Assembly (NCBI RefSeq): GCF_043641665.1
Contig: NC_092189.1
Coordinates: forward strand, 15,530,833-15,594,832
Source of the DNA: Enoplosus armatus
Taxonomy: Eukaryota; Chordata; Actinopteri; Centrarchiformes; Enoplosidae
Length of the DNA stretch: 64,000 nt
Direction: 5' to 3'
Shown here: in pieces, positions 1-9,520 of the stretch
How the letters are laid out: each line of letters begins with the position of its first letter
Position numbering within the stretch: position 1 is the stretch's first letter
Notes under the pieces: model-generated
What the model was told of the DNA's origin: nothing
Databases searched by the model: none
Seen by the model: only the letters and a program-made list of their open reading frames with translations
Translations under genes and position numbers: made by a program

Positions 1-26
1 TGCTCGATGTAAAACAAGCATCTGAC

Positions 27-138
27 CTGTGGCGGTCCACACAGCGTGCCGTCAGCTTTTCCCACAGGTCACTGGCCACGTTCGCCTGCTTCCACACCGA
101 GCGACTCACATTCAAGATCCGCCGACGTGGAGACACCT
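27..138 (-). CDS. drp2: drp2 exon, start of the dystrophin exon 59-like segment
   Basis: Minus-strand internal exon of dystrophin-related protein 2, a membrane-associated scaffold of the dystrophin family that binds dystroglycan and, in mammals, periaxin in Schwann cells. The acceptor reads CTCTGCAG before position 138 and the donor is CACAG/GTCAGA at 26-25. The exon is 112 bp: it opens with two bases that complete the Glu codon begun by exon 700-820, gives 36 codons, and ends in phase 2. The peptide contains RSVWKQANVASDLWEKLTAR and then CVDRHR, which nearly matches the same stretch of human DRP2 as I remember it. It follows the first spectrin-like repeat and leads into the second. Reading on past the donor gives no family similarity, so an intron here is likely. 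In dystrophin this segment lies inside one 269 bp exon. This is the last exon in the window; the gene continues past the left edge. Confidence 0.9.
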
Positions 139-699
139 CTGCAGAGGGTGGGAGAGTTCATACAGTGCCACGCAGGGGTAAAAGGATAAAGGTGCAATGG
201 AGGACATAAAAAAATAAAGCAGACAGAGACATAACAAGGTGGAGAGGAGAGCAAGGGGTTAGAAGTCAGACAACAAGAAGAGCAGCGATTGGAGAAGGAT
301 GGTACACCAACTCTCCATGAAAGGAAAGAAAGAGAAAGGAAGAAGGCGAAACAAGATGGAGACACAGGGAGAACACAGTAAGGTAGATACAGTATTCCCC
401 AGGTGAGCCTCCCGTGTTCAGAAACAAACATCACGAAGAGGACGTGTCGAGCTTGCTGTATTATTGATCTGGGCAGATGGTACTGTAGAGCTGCTGAGCT
501 ACAGCTAATTGGCCCCGACCCGGATACTTTCCCTAAACTCAGTGTGGCATCAGAGGATGGATCACTGCTAATAACTACTAATGGAAGATTTCACCTGCAT
601 GGGTCCCACCAAATGAACTCTGGGGCTTAGCCGAGCGAGGTTGTGAGTATGATATTTTGGCTGGCGCAGCAGTTGGCACCGAGTATGAAGAGAGCAGAC
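139..699 (-). other. drp2: drp2 intron, 561 bp
   Basis: Short intron between the 121 bp exon (700-820) and the 112 bp exon (27-138). Its donor, AAAAG/GTCTGC, is weak and its acceptor, CTCTGCAG, is ordinary. The part at 180-370 is purine-rich on the plus strand, which makes a long pyrimidine-rich stretch upstream of the acceptor on the minus strand. I see no repeat or other gene in it. Confidence 0.8.
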
Positions 700-820
700 C
701 TTTTCCATCGGTCAGGGTCTCTTCTGGCTCCTGGAAGGGGTGCTGAGCCAGAAAGGCCTGGGCAGACTCCAACACTGAGTAGATGAACGGCCCGCGAGAC
801 TTGACATCCTCCATGAACGC
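700..820 (-). CDS. drp2: drp2 exon, dystrophin exon 58-like, spectrin-repeat part
   Basis: Minus-strand internal exon of exactly 121 bp, the length I recall for dystrophin exon 58. The acceptor is CTCCCGGCAG before 820 and the donor AAAAG/GTCTGC at 699-698. It starts in phase 0 and carries 40 codons plus one base. The peptide includes AFMEDVKSRGPFIYSVLESA followed by QAFLAQHPFQEPEE. The DRP2 paralogue signature (KSRGP, IYSVLESAQAFL, QHPF) separates it from dystrophin and utrophin, which have quite different residues here. It encodes the last helix of the first spectrin-like repeat and an acidic linker. Reading beyond the donor stays open for about 45 codons but loses similarity, which supports the boundary despite the weak donor. 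Confidence 0.94.
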
Positions 821-1044
821 CTGCCGGGAGACAAACAGAGAGGGGAGAGTATGAAAGACATAAGCTGTTTCCAAAGTGCTGCTTCAGTCAGGAAGAATGC
901 GTCCTGCAGGTGAAGCTGAACCTGAACCTACTCCCCAAACGAGATAGCCGACAGTAATGGTGCATTCAAGTGCTGAAACTATTAGCCAAACAACAGAAAA
1001 TTACAAGAAACAATTCTGATTACTGAATAACGATAAACTCATTC

Positions 1045-1215
1045 AATTAAATAGAATATCTTTGGGTTTTAAACTGTTGGTCGGACATTTGAAGACATGT
1101 CACGAACAATTTTCTGGCATTTTATGGACTAAACAATGAATCACTTACTCGGAAAAATAATCAAAAGATGAACGAAATGATAACGAAAACAATAGTTAGT
1201 TGCAGCAAAAGGAAA
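1045..1215. repeat. Degenerate relic of a short DNA-transposon family
   Basis: The stretch ends in TAGTTAGTTGCAGC after a run of CGAAATGATAACGAAAACAA, and includes GGTCGGACATTTGAAGACAT. The same word order (GGTCGTTTGGTCA, GACATTTGATGACAT, AATCGAGAAAATAATCGA, GTTAGTTGCAGCCC) occurs in the better-preserved element at 6671-6994. The left end is missing or too diverged to place, so the boundaries are approximate. It looks like an old truncated copy of that family. Confidence 0.55.
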
Positions 1216-1311
1216 GTTTTTGTAAACTGAGCCAAATTCAATGATCCCCGAGTATTATGATGTTTCTGGCTAATAGTGTGTGGTAAATGGTTAATGGTAA
1301 ATACATTCTTC

Positions 1312-1378
1312 TATATTAGTCCCATCTCAGAATCTGTTATATTAGTCCCATCTCAGAATCTGTTATATTAGTCCCATC
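1312..1378. repeat. Tandem repeat, 26 bp unit, about 2.6 copies
   Basis: The unit begins TATATTAGTCCCATCTCAG and ends AATCTGT. Copies start at 1312 and 1338 and a partial copy at 1364. The two full copies are identical, so the duplication is recent or homogenised. It is intronic and has no apparent function. Confidence 0.95.
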
Positions 1379-2445
1379 AGAGACTTTAATAGGCTACCAG
1401 ACAAACAGCAATGGCCAATTGATTTATATCCATTTAAATTGATTTAACAATTTTTTCTGTATTTGAATCAACAGTGTACAGGGAGCGAGTGTTAGAGATT
1501 ATAAAGCCCTCAGGCACACACATATTTTTTTTAGCCTGTATAAATAAACTGGCTTGGCTTTCATTTATCTGTAATTCCCAGTGATTCACAACGTGTCCAG
1601 GCTGTTAACAAGAACAAACAGCAGAGTTTATGTCCGACTTCCATTATTCACATCCTGCAGTGGCGTTTTCATTGGTCTACTTCAAGTGATGTATCACCTG
1701 TGACCGATGACCACCTGAGTGGAAATACTCGGCACATAAAATGGGGTGATATTTCCAGTCTTTGCGAGTTGACCAGGATCGCCTGTGCGCACCATTAAGC
1801 GACTGACCAGCTCACAGTAGGTTACGGGATGCTGACACGTGTTTTATCCTCCAAATTTGGGCTGAAGAAGACTGGATTTCCTAGTTGCATTTGGAGGAGC
1901 TTTGTCAGCCTGTTATCAGATAATCATTTTAGAAATGGAGACTTTGGAGGATCCTTTATTGTGACACAACAATACAAATTCAGAAGTGGGGGAAAAAAGC
2001 CATTGTTGCAACAAATGTCAGTTACACAGTAATATCTTTAAAATGTTTGATAACATTAACAAAAATAAGCTACCATAATCTACATGTCATACCAGAACAA
2101 ATGAGGCCGTAGCAGAAAAATCCCTGAGTGTATTGAATTGAGGGTGTGTTTTATTGTTTTTGTATTCTTTAAATATTCAAAAGTTACATACAAATGGGTT
2201 ACCTATAGGAATCACTGAAGACACACACACTAGCAGTGACCTACTGGTAGCACCACTTGAGATGACATGGTTGTCTGCTTGTGATGAGAGCCCTGGGCAC
2301 AATAAGAGACCGAATCTACTGGGAGCACTGGTCAACTGGCCCACTCACACAGAAGAGGCAATTAGCTTGAGAGCCCAGCTCCACTGGTCCACATTCAACA
2401 GCACTCCCTATGTAAATTACAGAAGAGGAGTTCAGTGTGCAAGAA

Positions 2446-2446
<1 letters not shown>

Positions 2447-2479
<33 letters not shown>
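2447..2479. repeat. (AC)n microsatellite
   Basis: Pure AC dinucleotide run of about 33 bp in the 8.5 kb drp2 intron. Confidence 0.97.
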
Positions 2480-2481
<2 letters not shown>

Positions 2482-4250
2482 ACTCCAGCACTGAGCAGAT
2501 ACCCAGAGCCTCCCCAGGGCATTGAAGAAAGCCAGTGTGTCAACCTTCTTCATTCTTCTACGCTAATCTTTGTTCTGTATAAAACACACTGCAGGTGTGA
2601 GAATTAATGCCAGGGATATCCCCTCTCTTCAAAGTAATTTATTTAGGTGAAACCAGCGCACTCAATCCTCTTACGGTATGAAGAGATTACAATTTCAGCT
2701 GAAAATCTACATTACTAGCTGGAATTAGTGGCATTGTGCAGTGACAGTGTTTCAGTGCCTATTTAAAAACCAGGACCAGAGCCCGGCAGGCCTGATAACA
2801 CCCAGCGAGTTAAACTGAAAGCCCCCCAATGAAACACCAGCAAACACCAGCCGGCACCGAGCAAACATGCAAAAGTGTGTAACGGTGGGGAGCTGCGGCA
2901 TGAGATAAGATTCCCAGTGCAACAGTCATGGAGAAAACCCTGCTGTCTGTCTTTTCACCTCTTCCTCTCTCACTCTCTTTCTCTAAGCACAAACAAACTC
3001 GCTCCTCAGCCTCACAATCCTTGCTTCCTTCCTTTCCTTTTGCCCTCACTTCATCCTCTCTAGCTCTCTATTCTCTCCATCCTCTCTTTAGCTGCTTTGC
3101 TGCCCAAAGAGGAGCTGAGCCACGGATTCCCTGAGCCAGCTGTCATGTTAAAACTTTAATTCCAGCTAAATTTCACACTCAGAGGCTTCATCTTTGGTTG
3201 AAGGAACATTAAGAGCGAAGCCTTCAGATCAGATTAAGATACATTATGCATGGAGGAGAAAAAGTCAGAGGGAGGAAATGACTTAATTGACTTCGTCTAA
3301 ACATGTTGATGGCGTCCCTTTTACTCCTCCCTCTGGACGGTCCCCTCTCAATGTGCCTCTGATATCACGGAGGAGGATGTATTCTCATTTCTTTTTCCCT
3401 CTCAGAGAAGATTCTGCAGCAAATCCCCCCCATGCCAAAATGCTCACTTATCCCAGCACCCAAAGAGCCCTCACAAACATATCCTCCCACCCAAACTCCC
3501 CTCCATCACCACCCCAAATACACACACAGCGAACCTGCTCCCAAACCAATACACATGCAGATGCACACACACACAAAAATGTAGCACAGAGGGAGCTCAT
3601 CCCACACACAAAAACGACATCAGAATAAATCCACTTAAGATCAATAATTCACATTTCTTAAAACGCTTTAATTCTCTATAGAAAACTGGGATGCAATTTC
3701 CCTCTCTGCATTGTCGGAAAAGTTTTAGAGCGACCAGACGCTCGAGAAACCGAGGCATCTTGGATAATAAAGGCACACTGTACTGAAAATGGTACATTTC
3801 AGAGAGGAGAGGGAGAGGAGAGGAGACATGTTAAACTGTGAGTACTATGAGTGACTTAGTGGAGGCTTGTGCAGCACTAATGTTGGGAGGTTAGTTTTGG
3901 GAAGAGAGAACAGGAAGTGTGGCTTTAACGCGTGAAAAACACACAGGATGTATGACAGAAGAGAGATGAGAAATTATGAGGGAGAGGAAGTGGGACAGAA
4001 GTAACTACAGGATAGTGTTAAGTGTTGTTGTTTTTTTCCGTTGTCCTTTTAATTCTGATTTCACAGAGCGCCTGTCGAGGTGGGAGCTGGAGTCGGTTTA
4101 ACCTCTCACTGTCGATACAAGTCGCCTCTCAGAGACACTGCACAAACTGACAGCACGGAAAATTGGAAAGAGGGTGGAAAGGGAAACTCTGCTGTACTTA
4201 CAGAACCAATTACGAGTGTATGTGTGTGTGTGCGTGTGAATGTAGGCTAC

Positions 4251-4254
<4 letters not shown>

Positions 4255-4289
<35 letters not shown>
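4255..4289. repeat. (TG)n microsatellite
   Basis: Pure TG run of about 35 bp, preceded by an imperfect TG-rich stretch from about 4217. Apparent open frames across it encode only Val/Cys or Thr/His repeats. Confidence 0.97.
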
Positions 4290-4291
<2 letters not shown>

Positions 4292-4600
4292 CTGCATGTC
4301 TACACCAGTTCCAGTTTCTGAGATACATCTTCCACAACTAAGGTGATATACCGGGAAATGAAAGAACATCCTGAGCATCCCAGGTAGCGTCTCTCCAGAT
4401 ACTTTAACACAGAAGCATCAATTTTAACGGTTCCACCCTTCACACACAAGAACATTTTAATGCCTTCATTTGAATCTTTAGTGTTTTCTTGATTTAGATA
4501 TCATGGTACCTCAAAATTGTTTTATTCCAAAGATAATAATGCATTATACTGACAGTTGTGTGGAGCTATTTTTGAACAGGCCAACAATCTGTAACAGTAA

Positions 4601-4601
<1 letters not shown>

Positions 4602-4640
<39 letters not shown>

Positions 4641-4668
4641 TACACACACATACATACACACACACACG
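4602..4668. repeat. Compound (CA)n/(CATA) microsatellite
   Basis: Pure CA run of about 34 bp followed by interrupted CATA and CA motifs to 4668. Confidence 0.95.
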
Positions 4669-6105
4669 TGCCTGTTGGGCAATTCCTGTCTGTACCAACT
4701 TTATGAGAGTCTCCCCCCAACACAGCGCACACAGGGCTATATAACATGTCAATTAAAAAGATTTCAGTGGAGAGACTTTCCTCCCTTAAAGACATCCTGG
4801 GATTTTTGTTATTGTCCCACCAGTGGATCTCATAACACACAGGAAAGCCATTTATTTTCTTTTGATCTGCTCAATAAAACAAAAGTTACTGACATAATAT
4901 TGAACCTCCAATCAGTCTGTCAACTTGCTAAATTAAAGAAGTTTGACATAGAGGAGCTTGCAAATTGACTGTATATATATGTATTTAAGGCTACCAGTGA
5001 CCAGAGGCTTGCTGCTCAGTGTGTGTTCACGCAAGTCGAGAGCCTCAAACACCCGACACACATATGGTGCACACACAGAGGTGTCTTCATTTGTTGCCTG
5101 GTTAGACCTCTTCTCTGGACTGTGTGGGCATTTAACGTTGTGCTTGACTGATATCTCCTGTTAGTTTTGTTGCACCTCCAACAACCTTTAACCTGAAAAA
5201 AAAGTCAGTCTAATCAGCCAAAATAATGGAACACACTTGTGTGGGTGTGCAGAGCCTTTAAAGAGAAAAAGATCATCCCCATGAGACAAAACTCCTCATT
5301 ACGCTGTGTATAGTGTGTATAGCTGTAGTTAAAGGTCCTGAGCAGATACACAGGTGTTTCTTTTTTATTACTGATAAGAATAGACTCATTTGACAACAAC
5401 AATATATATAATAAATCTTAAATTCTTATTCACTAAAGCAACAGTAACTCTTGATGTCTTGTTGGGTGACTTCCAGTGTCATCCTTAATTTCCTTTCTGG
5501 GGATCAATAAAGTTTTATATTACTGTATTCTGAGAAGGGTGACAAACCTTTCTGTCATCTTTTGTCACTGCTCTCCACTGCGGCTGCTGCTTTTGTGACA
5601 TATATCCTAAACAAGCTGTTAAAGGTGTACGTTGTCCTGCTATAAAAAAGTGCAACCAAACTAAAATCAATTGAGCGCAGTCTGCACACGCCAACACAGA
5701 CCTGAGACCACGTCTAGGAAGACAAAATAAATTAAAGACGTGTGTGGGTAAGAATATAGGGATCGAAGAAGCCTGACGTATGTTGCAAATGTTATTTGTT
5801 GTTCCTGAAAGGGAAAATAAATAGACGACATTTCAGTTTAACTCCTGTCACTGTGTCCTGCAGAATCAGTTGACAACCGGTAATCTAAGTCAAATTATGA
5901 TCCCAGGTTTCAGAGAGAGTATTAGTCTCCTGCCCTTAAGATGATGAAAATATTTATTGGAAAGATAAACAAGCGCTGATTTGTGCCATGATCAATAAGG
6001 CCTCAGTCTCTCAGTTTGTGAGCTTGTGTGCCCTTCTATCCACACAAGCCCTTGAAGGGATTTACAGGCCAGTTCAAATCACTGAGCCATGGAGGAATTA
6101 TCTGA

Positions 6106-6154
6106 GAGGAGGAGGAGGAGGAGGAGGAGGAGGAGGAGGAGGTGGTGGTGGTGG
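6106..6154. repeat. (GGA)n(GGT)n trinucleotide tract
   Basis: About 36 bp of GGA repeats run directly into about 12 bp of GGT repeats. In one frame this reads as polyglycine, but there is no splice or homology support for a coding role. The purine-rich strand could form a triplex or quadruplex in principle. Confidence 0.95.
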
Positions 6155-6670
6155 CTCACTCCGCTGTCAGCAACTCTAACTGATGTTCCTTAAAGCCTTA
6201 AACTTTAAAACTGAAAAAAAGAAAAAAAATGTTATAATGGCCACCAATCCTATCAGCTTACCACTGAGCAACAAGAAGGTCACAATCCCGCCTCTGTGTT
6301 TGGGCGTTGGTGTGCAATGAGGCTTCAGAGATGAGAAAAAGGCTCGTTAGCAGCCTTTATTCAGCACACACATAACTGATCACCATCAGAAACTCACAAC
6401 AAAGAGATGAAAGAGGTGAAACGGTTAATCCTCGTGCGGCTCACAGTGTTTATTTACCAAAGAGTCACAGACTTTCTTTAAAATCATGGTTGCGCTGTGC
6501 AGATTGTGTGTCTGTGTGCTGTTGCCCTTTGTCCTGCTACAAAATCCCACAGGCCACAGCTGTGAATTAGAACATGCCTGGTTAAATAAATCACAGGATG
6601 GTCAAATGTTGGAAACATTAGAGCTCAGGTGAATGTCTTCAAATAAAAACTGCTGCATTATCATTCAGTC

Positions 6671-6994
6671 TAGAGCTGAATCAGAACTATTTTGATAATC
6701 GATTCATCGTTTTAGGACAAATTTCAACCAAAAATGCAAAACATTTGATGTTTCCAGCTGCACAAATGTGAGGATTTGCTACTTTTCATTGTCTTACATT
6801 GTAGTAAATGGGATATATTTGCTTTTAGGTCGTTTGGTCAAAGAAAACAAGACATTTGATGACATCATCTTGAGCTCTTGGAAATTGTAATGGAGATTTT
6901 CTTTACTGTTTTCTGATGTTTCATACACCAAATGATTAATCGAGAAAATAATCGACAGATCAATCCATGAAAATTAGTGTTAGTTGCAGCCCTA
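6671..6994. mobile_element. Non-autonomous TIR element, 324 bp (MITE, probably hAT-like)
   Basis: The left end, TAGAGCTGAATCAGAACTA, and the reverse complement of the right end, TAGGGCTGCAACTAACACTA, form an imperfect terminal inverted repeat. Inside it are subterminal inverted words such as GATAATCGATTCATCG on the left and ATTAATCGAGAAAATAATCG on the right. The flanks ATTCAGTC and GTTCAGCC agree at 6 of 8 positions, compatible with an aged 8 bp target-site duplication. No coding capacity is seen. A related relic lies at 1045-1215. The hAT assignment rests only on the flank length and is tentative. Confidence 0.75.
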
Positions 6995-7977
6995 GTTCAG
7001 CCTAGTCAACTGAGTATAAGCTCATTACTAATTTTCTTGAAGTAACAGTGAAACAGCAGTTAAGAGAGGGATTTAAATCAAATCCCTCAGATTTAATTGG
7101 ATCGCTCAATAGTGGGTGTATGACTGGATTCATTTATGTCTACACCACTGAGTTCAAGATGAGTCAAAACAATTTTTATTTTTTACATCAAGAGAAAAGA
7201 GAAGGATCTTAGCATTAAAAAATACTGCAATTTTTTTTACATATATTTGACATACAACAAAACTGAACGCTTAACACAGGATCAGAACTAGGTAAATCAT
7301 TTTGTTTATTCTACGGTGTCTTTATAAACCTCTCATTTCCAGAAACGATGTATTTACACTTTTAGAACTGACCCTCGACACAAAGCCGCACCTCCATCAA
7401 TAGCATCAATGACAGCTGAACTTGGAGAAAGTTTCTATCTAGTCTAACTATCTAGTATCGACTCACGCTGGACAATAAACTCAGCATTGATCAATATCTG
7501 TGATATCTACAAAAAGCTTCCAGCGAAGACTCTCTGTTATCTGCAAACGCTCAGTTCTGTTTCTCCCCTTCTGTTGCTGCTCTGTGAAATTGCATCCAAC
7601 TCACGATACCCCACGTGTGTCTTTACCATGTTCACTGTCTCCAGCAACAACAAATTCACCCACTTACCACCCACCACAAACACTGTCTCCAAAATCATTG
7701 GCCTCCCAAACCTCCAGCCTCTCACATGTCAGTGACAGAGCCATCACACGCGTTGCACAGATCATAGCACACGACCTTGAGCACACCCTCAGTCCATTTC
7801 TCAAACTGCTCCCATATGTATGGAAAAGGGCACTCTGTACTGTAGCAGGAGTCTCGTCCTCTCAGCCACACCCTAACCCGAACCCAGTGAAAGCATCTGT
7901 ATATGTCTGTTTTTATCTCTATGTATCTATAGACTCAATCTATCTGAGTACGTGTGTGTTTTTTATGGGTGTATATA

Positions 7978-9224
7978 CACTATATTGCCAGAAGTATTCA
8001 CTCACCCATCCAAATAATTGAAATCAGGTGTTCCAATCACTTCCATGGCCACAGGTGTATAAAATCATGCACCAAGGCATGCAGACTGTTTCTACAAACA
8101 TTAGTGAAAGAATGGGTCGCTCTCAGGAGCTCAGTGAATTCCAGCGTGGTACTGTGATAGGATGCCACCTGTGCAACAAGTCAAGTCGTGAAATTTCCTT
8201 GCTCCTAAATATTCCACAGTCAACTGTCAGTGGTATTATAACAAAGTGGAAGCGATTGGGAACGACAGCAACTCAGCCACGAAGTGGTAGGCCACGTAAA
8301 ATGACAGAGCGGGGTCAGCGGATGCTGAGGCGCATAGTGTGCAGAGGTCGCCAACTTTCTGCAGAGTCAATCGCTACAGACCTCCAAACTTCATGTGGCC
8401 TTCAGATTAGCTCAAGAACAGTGCGTAGAGAGCTTCATGGAATGGGTTTCCATGGCGAGCAGCTGCATCCAAGCCGTACATCACCAAGTGCAATGCAAAG
8501 CGTCGGATGCAGTGGTGTAAAGCACGCCGCCACTGGACTCTAGAGCAGTGGAGACGCCTTCTCTGGAGTGACGAATCGCGTTTCACCATCTGGCGATCTG
8601 ATGGACGAGTCTGGGTTTGGCGGTTGCCAGGAGACCGGTACTTGTCTGACTGCATTGTGCCAAGTGTAAAGTTTGGTGGAGGGGGGATTATGGTGTGGGG
8701 TTGTTTTTCAGGAGCTGGGCTTGGCCCCTTAGTTCCAGTGAAAGGAACTCTGAATGCTTCAGCATACCAAGAGATTTTGGACAATTCCATGCTCCCAACT
8801 TTGTGGGGACAGTTTGGGGATGGCCCCTTCCTGTTCCAACATGGCTGTGCACCAGTGCACAAAGCAAGGTCCATAAAGACATGGATGAGAGAGTTTGGTG
8901 TGGATGAACTTGACTGGCCTGCACAGAGTCCTGACCTCAACCCAATAGAACACCTTTGGGATGAATTAGAGCAGAGACTGAGAGCCAGGCCTTCTCGTCC
9001 AACATCAGTGTGTGACCTCACAAATGCGCTTCTGGAAGAATGATCAAAAATTCCCATAAACACACTCCTAACCCTTGTGAAAAGCCTTCCCAGAAGAGTT
9101 GAAGCTGTTATAGCTGCAAAGGGTGGACCGACGTCATATTAAACCCTATGGATTAAGAATGGGATGTCACTTAAGTTCATATGCGAGTCAAGGCAGGTGA
9201 GCCAATACTTTTGGCAATATAGTG
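7978..9224 (+). mobile_element. Tc1-like (Tc1/mariner superfamily) transposon, full length but dead
   Basis: A complete 1,247 bp element flanked by TA dinucleotides (7976-7977 and 9225-9226), the target-site duplication of this superfamily. Its terminal inverted repeats start CACTATATTGCCAGAAGTAT on the left and, on the reverse strand, CACTATATTGCCAAAAGTAT on the right; 26 of the first 29 bases agree. Between them is one transposase reading frame in plus orientation, antisense to drp2. Both ends are intact, so it might still be mobilised in trans, but its own transposase is broken in several places. It sits within the 8.5 kb drp2 intron, about 115 bp from the 157 bp exon. The sequence resembles Tc1-like families that are abundant in many teleosts. 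Confidence 0.97.
8067..9142 (+). pseudogene. Tc1-like transposase, inactivated
   Basis: DDE transposase remnant of about 350 codons, normal for Tc1-like enzymes. The ATG at 8067 or the in-frame ATG at 8112 (MGRSQELSEFQRG) is the likely start. The N-terminal part holds two helix-turn-helix DNA-binding regions separated by a GRPR hook (SGRPRKM). The first catalytic Asp is in LWSDES (8570-8572) and the Glu in [10 protein letters not shown] (8948-8950). Three lesions are visible. First, a one-base deletion near 8455 shifts the frame: the 5' part is in the frame of 8067 and the rest is one frame away. Second, the codon at 8843-8845 in [10 protein letters not shown] is Gly, where the family has the second catalytic Asp. 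Third, a TGA at 9041-9043 stands where Trp is expected; beyond it the frame continues through LPRRVEAVIAAKGG to TAA at 9140-9142. No active enzyme can be made. Confidence 0.95.
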
Positions 9225-9339
9225 TATGTATCTTTGTCATGAGTGAGTAGATATATCGTGGAAATTAATTTTCCCTTGGACAGAATAAAGTCTTATCCCG
9301 TCAATATTTGCACTGGAGAGGTATCATCGTCCACATTAC

Positions 9340-9496
9340 CTGGTGGAACTCCCTCTGGTGCTGGACGGCCCCCACGTCGCCTCCTATGGGCAGCTGCTCC
9401 GACAGCTCCTCGTCCTTGGCTGTCAGCCATTCTATGATCTCCTGCAGGGAGAGCTGCAGCTTCCCGCTGTTGTCTGAGAAGGCCTCAAGCCGCACC
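9340..9496 (-). CDS. drp2: drp2 exon, dystrophin exon 57-like, first spectrin repeat
   Basis: Minus-strand internal exon of exactly 157 bp, the length I recall for dystrophin exon 57. The acceptor is TTGGCAG before 9496 and the donor CACCAG/GTAATG at 9339-9338. One leading base completes the Arg codon from exon 23542-23716, followed by 52 codons ending in phase 0, which fits exon 700-820. The peptide starts VRLEAFSDNSGKLQLSLQEI and goes on IEWLTAKDEELSEQLPIGGDVGAVQ. RLEAFSD-SGKLQL is characteristic of DRP2; dystrophin and utrophin have HLEAS at this point. It encodes the second helix and loop of the first spectrin-like repeat. The acceptor is unusual: a (TG)8 tract replaces much of the pyrimidine tract. 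Confidence 0.96.
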
Positions 9497-9520
9497 CTGC
9501 CAACACACACACACACACAG
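9497..9520 (-). promoter_or_regulatory. drp2: Splice acceptor with (TG)8 in the pyrimidine tract
   Basis: On the minus strand, CTGTGTGTGTGTGTGTGTTG then GCAG leads into the 157 bp drp2 exon. The dinucleotide run on the plus strand is 9503-9518. TG tracts directly upstream of an acceptor are known from CFTR, where TG length and the TG-binding protein TDP-43 change exon inclusion. A similar effect here is inference only. Confidence 0.7.

Larger units (their letters stand above)
821..9339 (-). other. drp2: drp2 intron, 8.5 kb
   Basis: Intron between the 157 bp and 121 bp drp2 exons. It holds a MITE relic (1045-1215), a 26 bp tandem repeat (1312-1378), several CA/GT microsatellites, a GGA/GGT tract (6106-6154), a 324 bp terminal-inverted-repeat element (6671-6994) and a 1.25 kb Tc1-like element on the opposite strand (7978-9224). 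Near 5480-5520 a short stretch ending in ATCAATAAAGTTTTAT resembles the 3' tail of a fish retroposon. I recognise nothing else; open frames in the CA/GT tracts are low complexity. Confidence 0.8.

Noticed and set aside
6106..6154. Polyglycine coding sequence
   Set aside because: It comes from a GGA/GGT repeat with no surrounding gene structure.
8407..9063. 218-codon minus-strand open frame
   Set aside because: It is the antisense shadow of the Tc1-like transposase and shows no similarity of its own.
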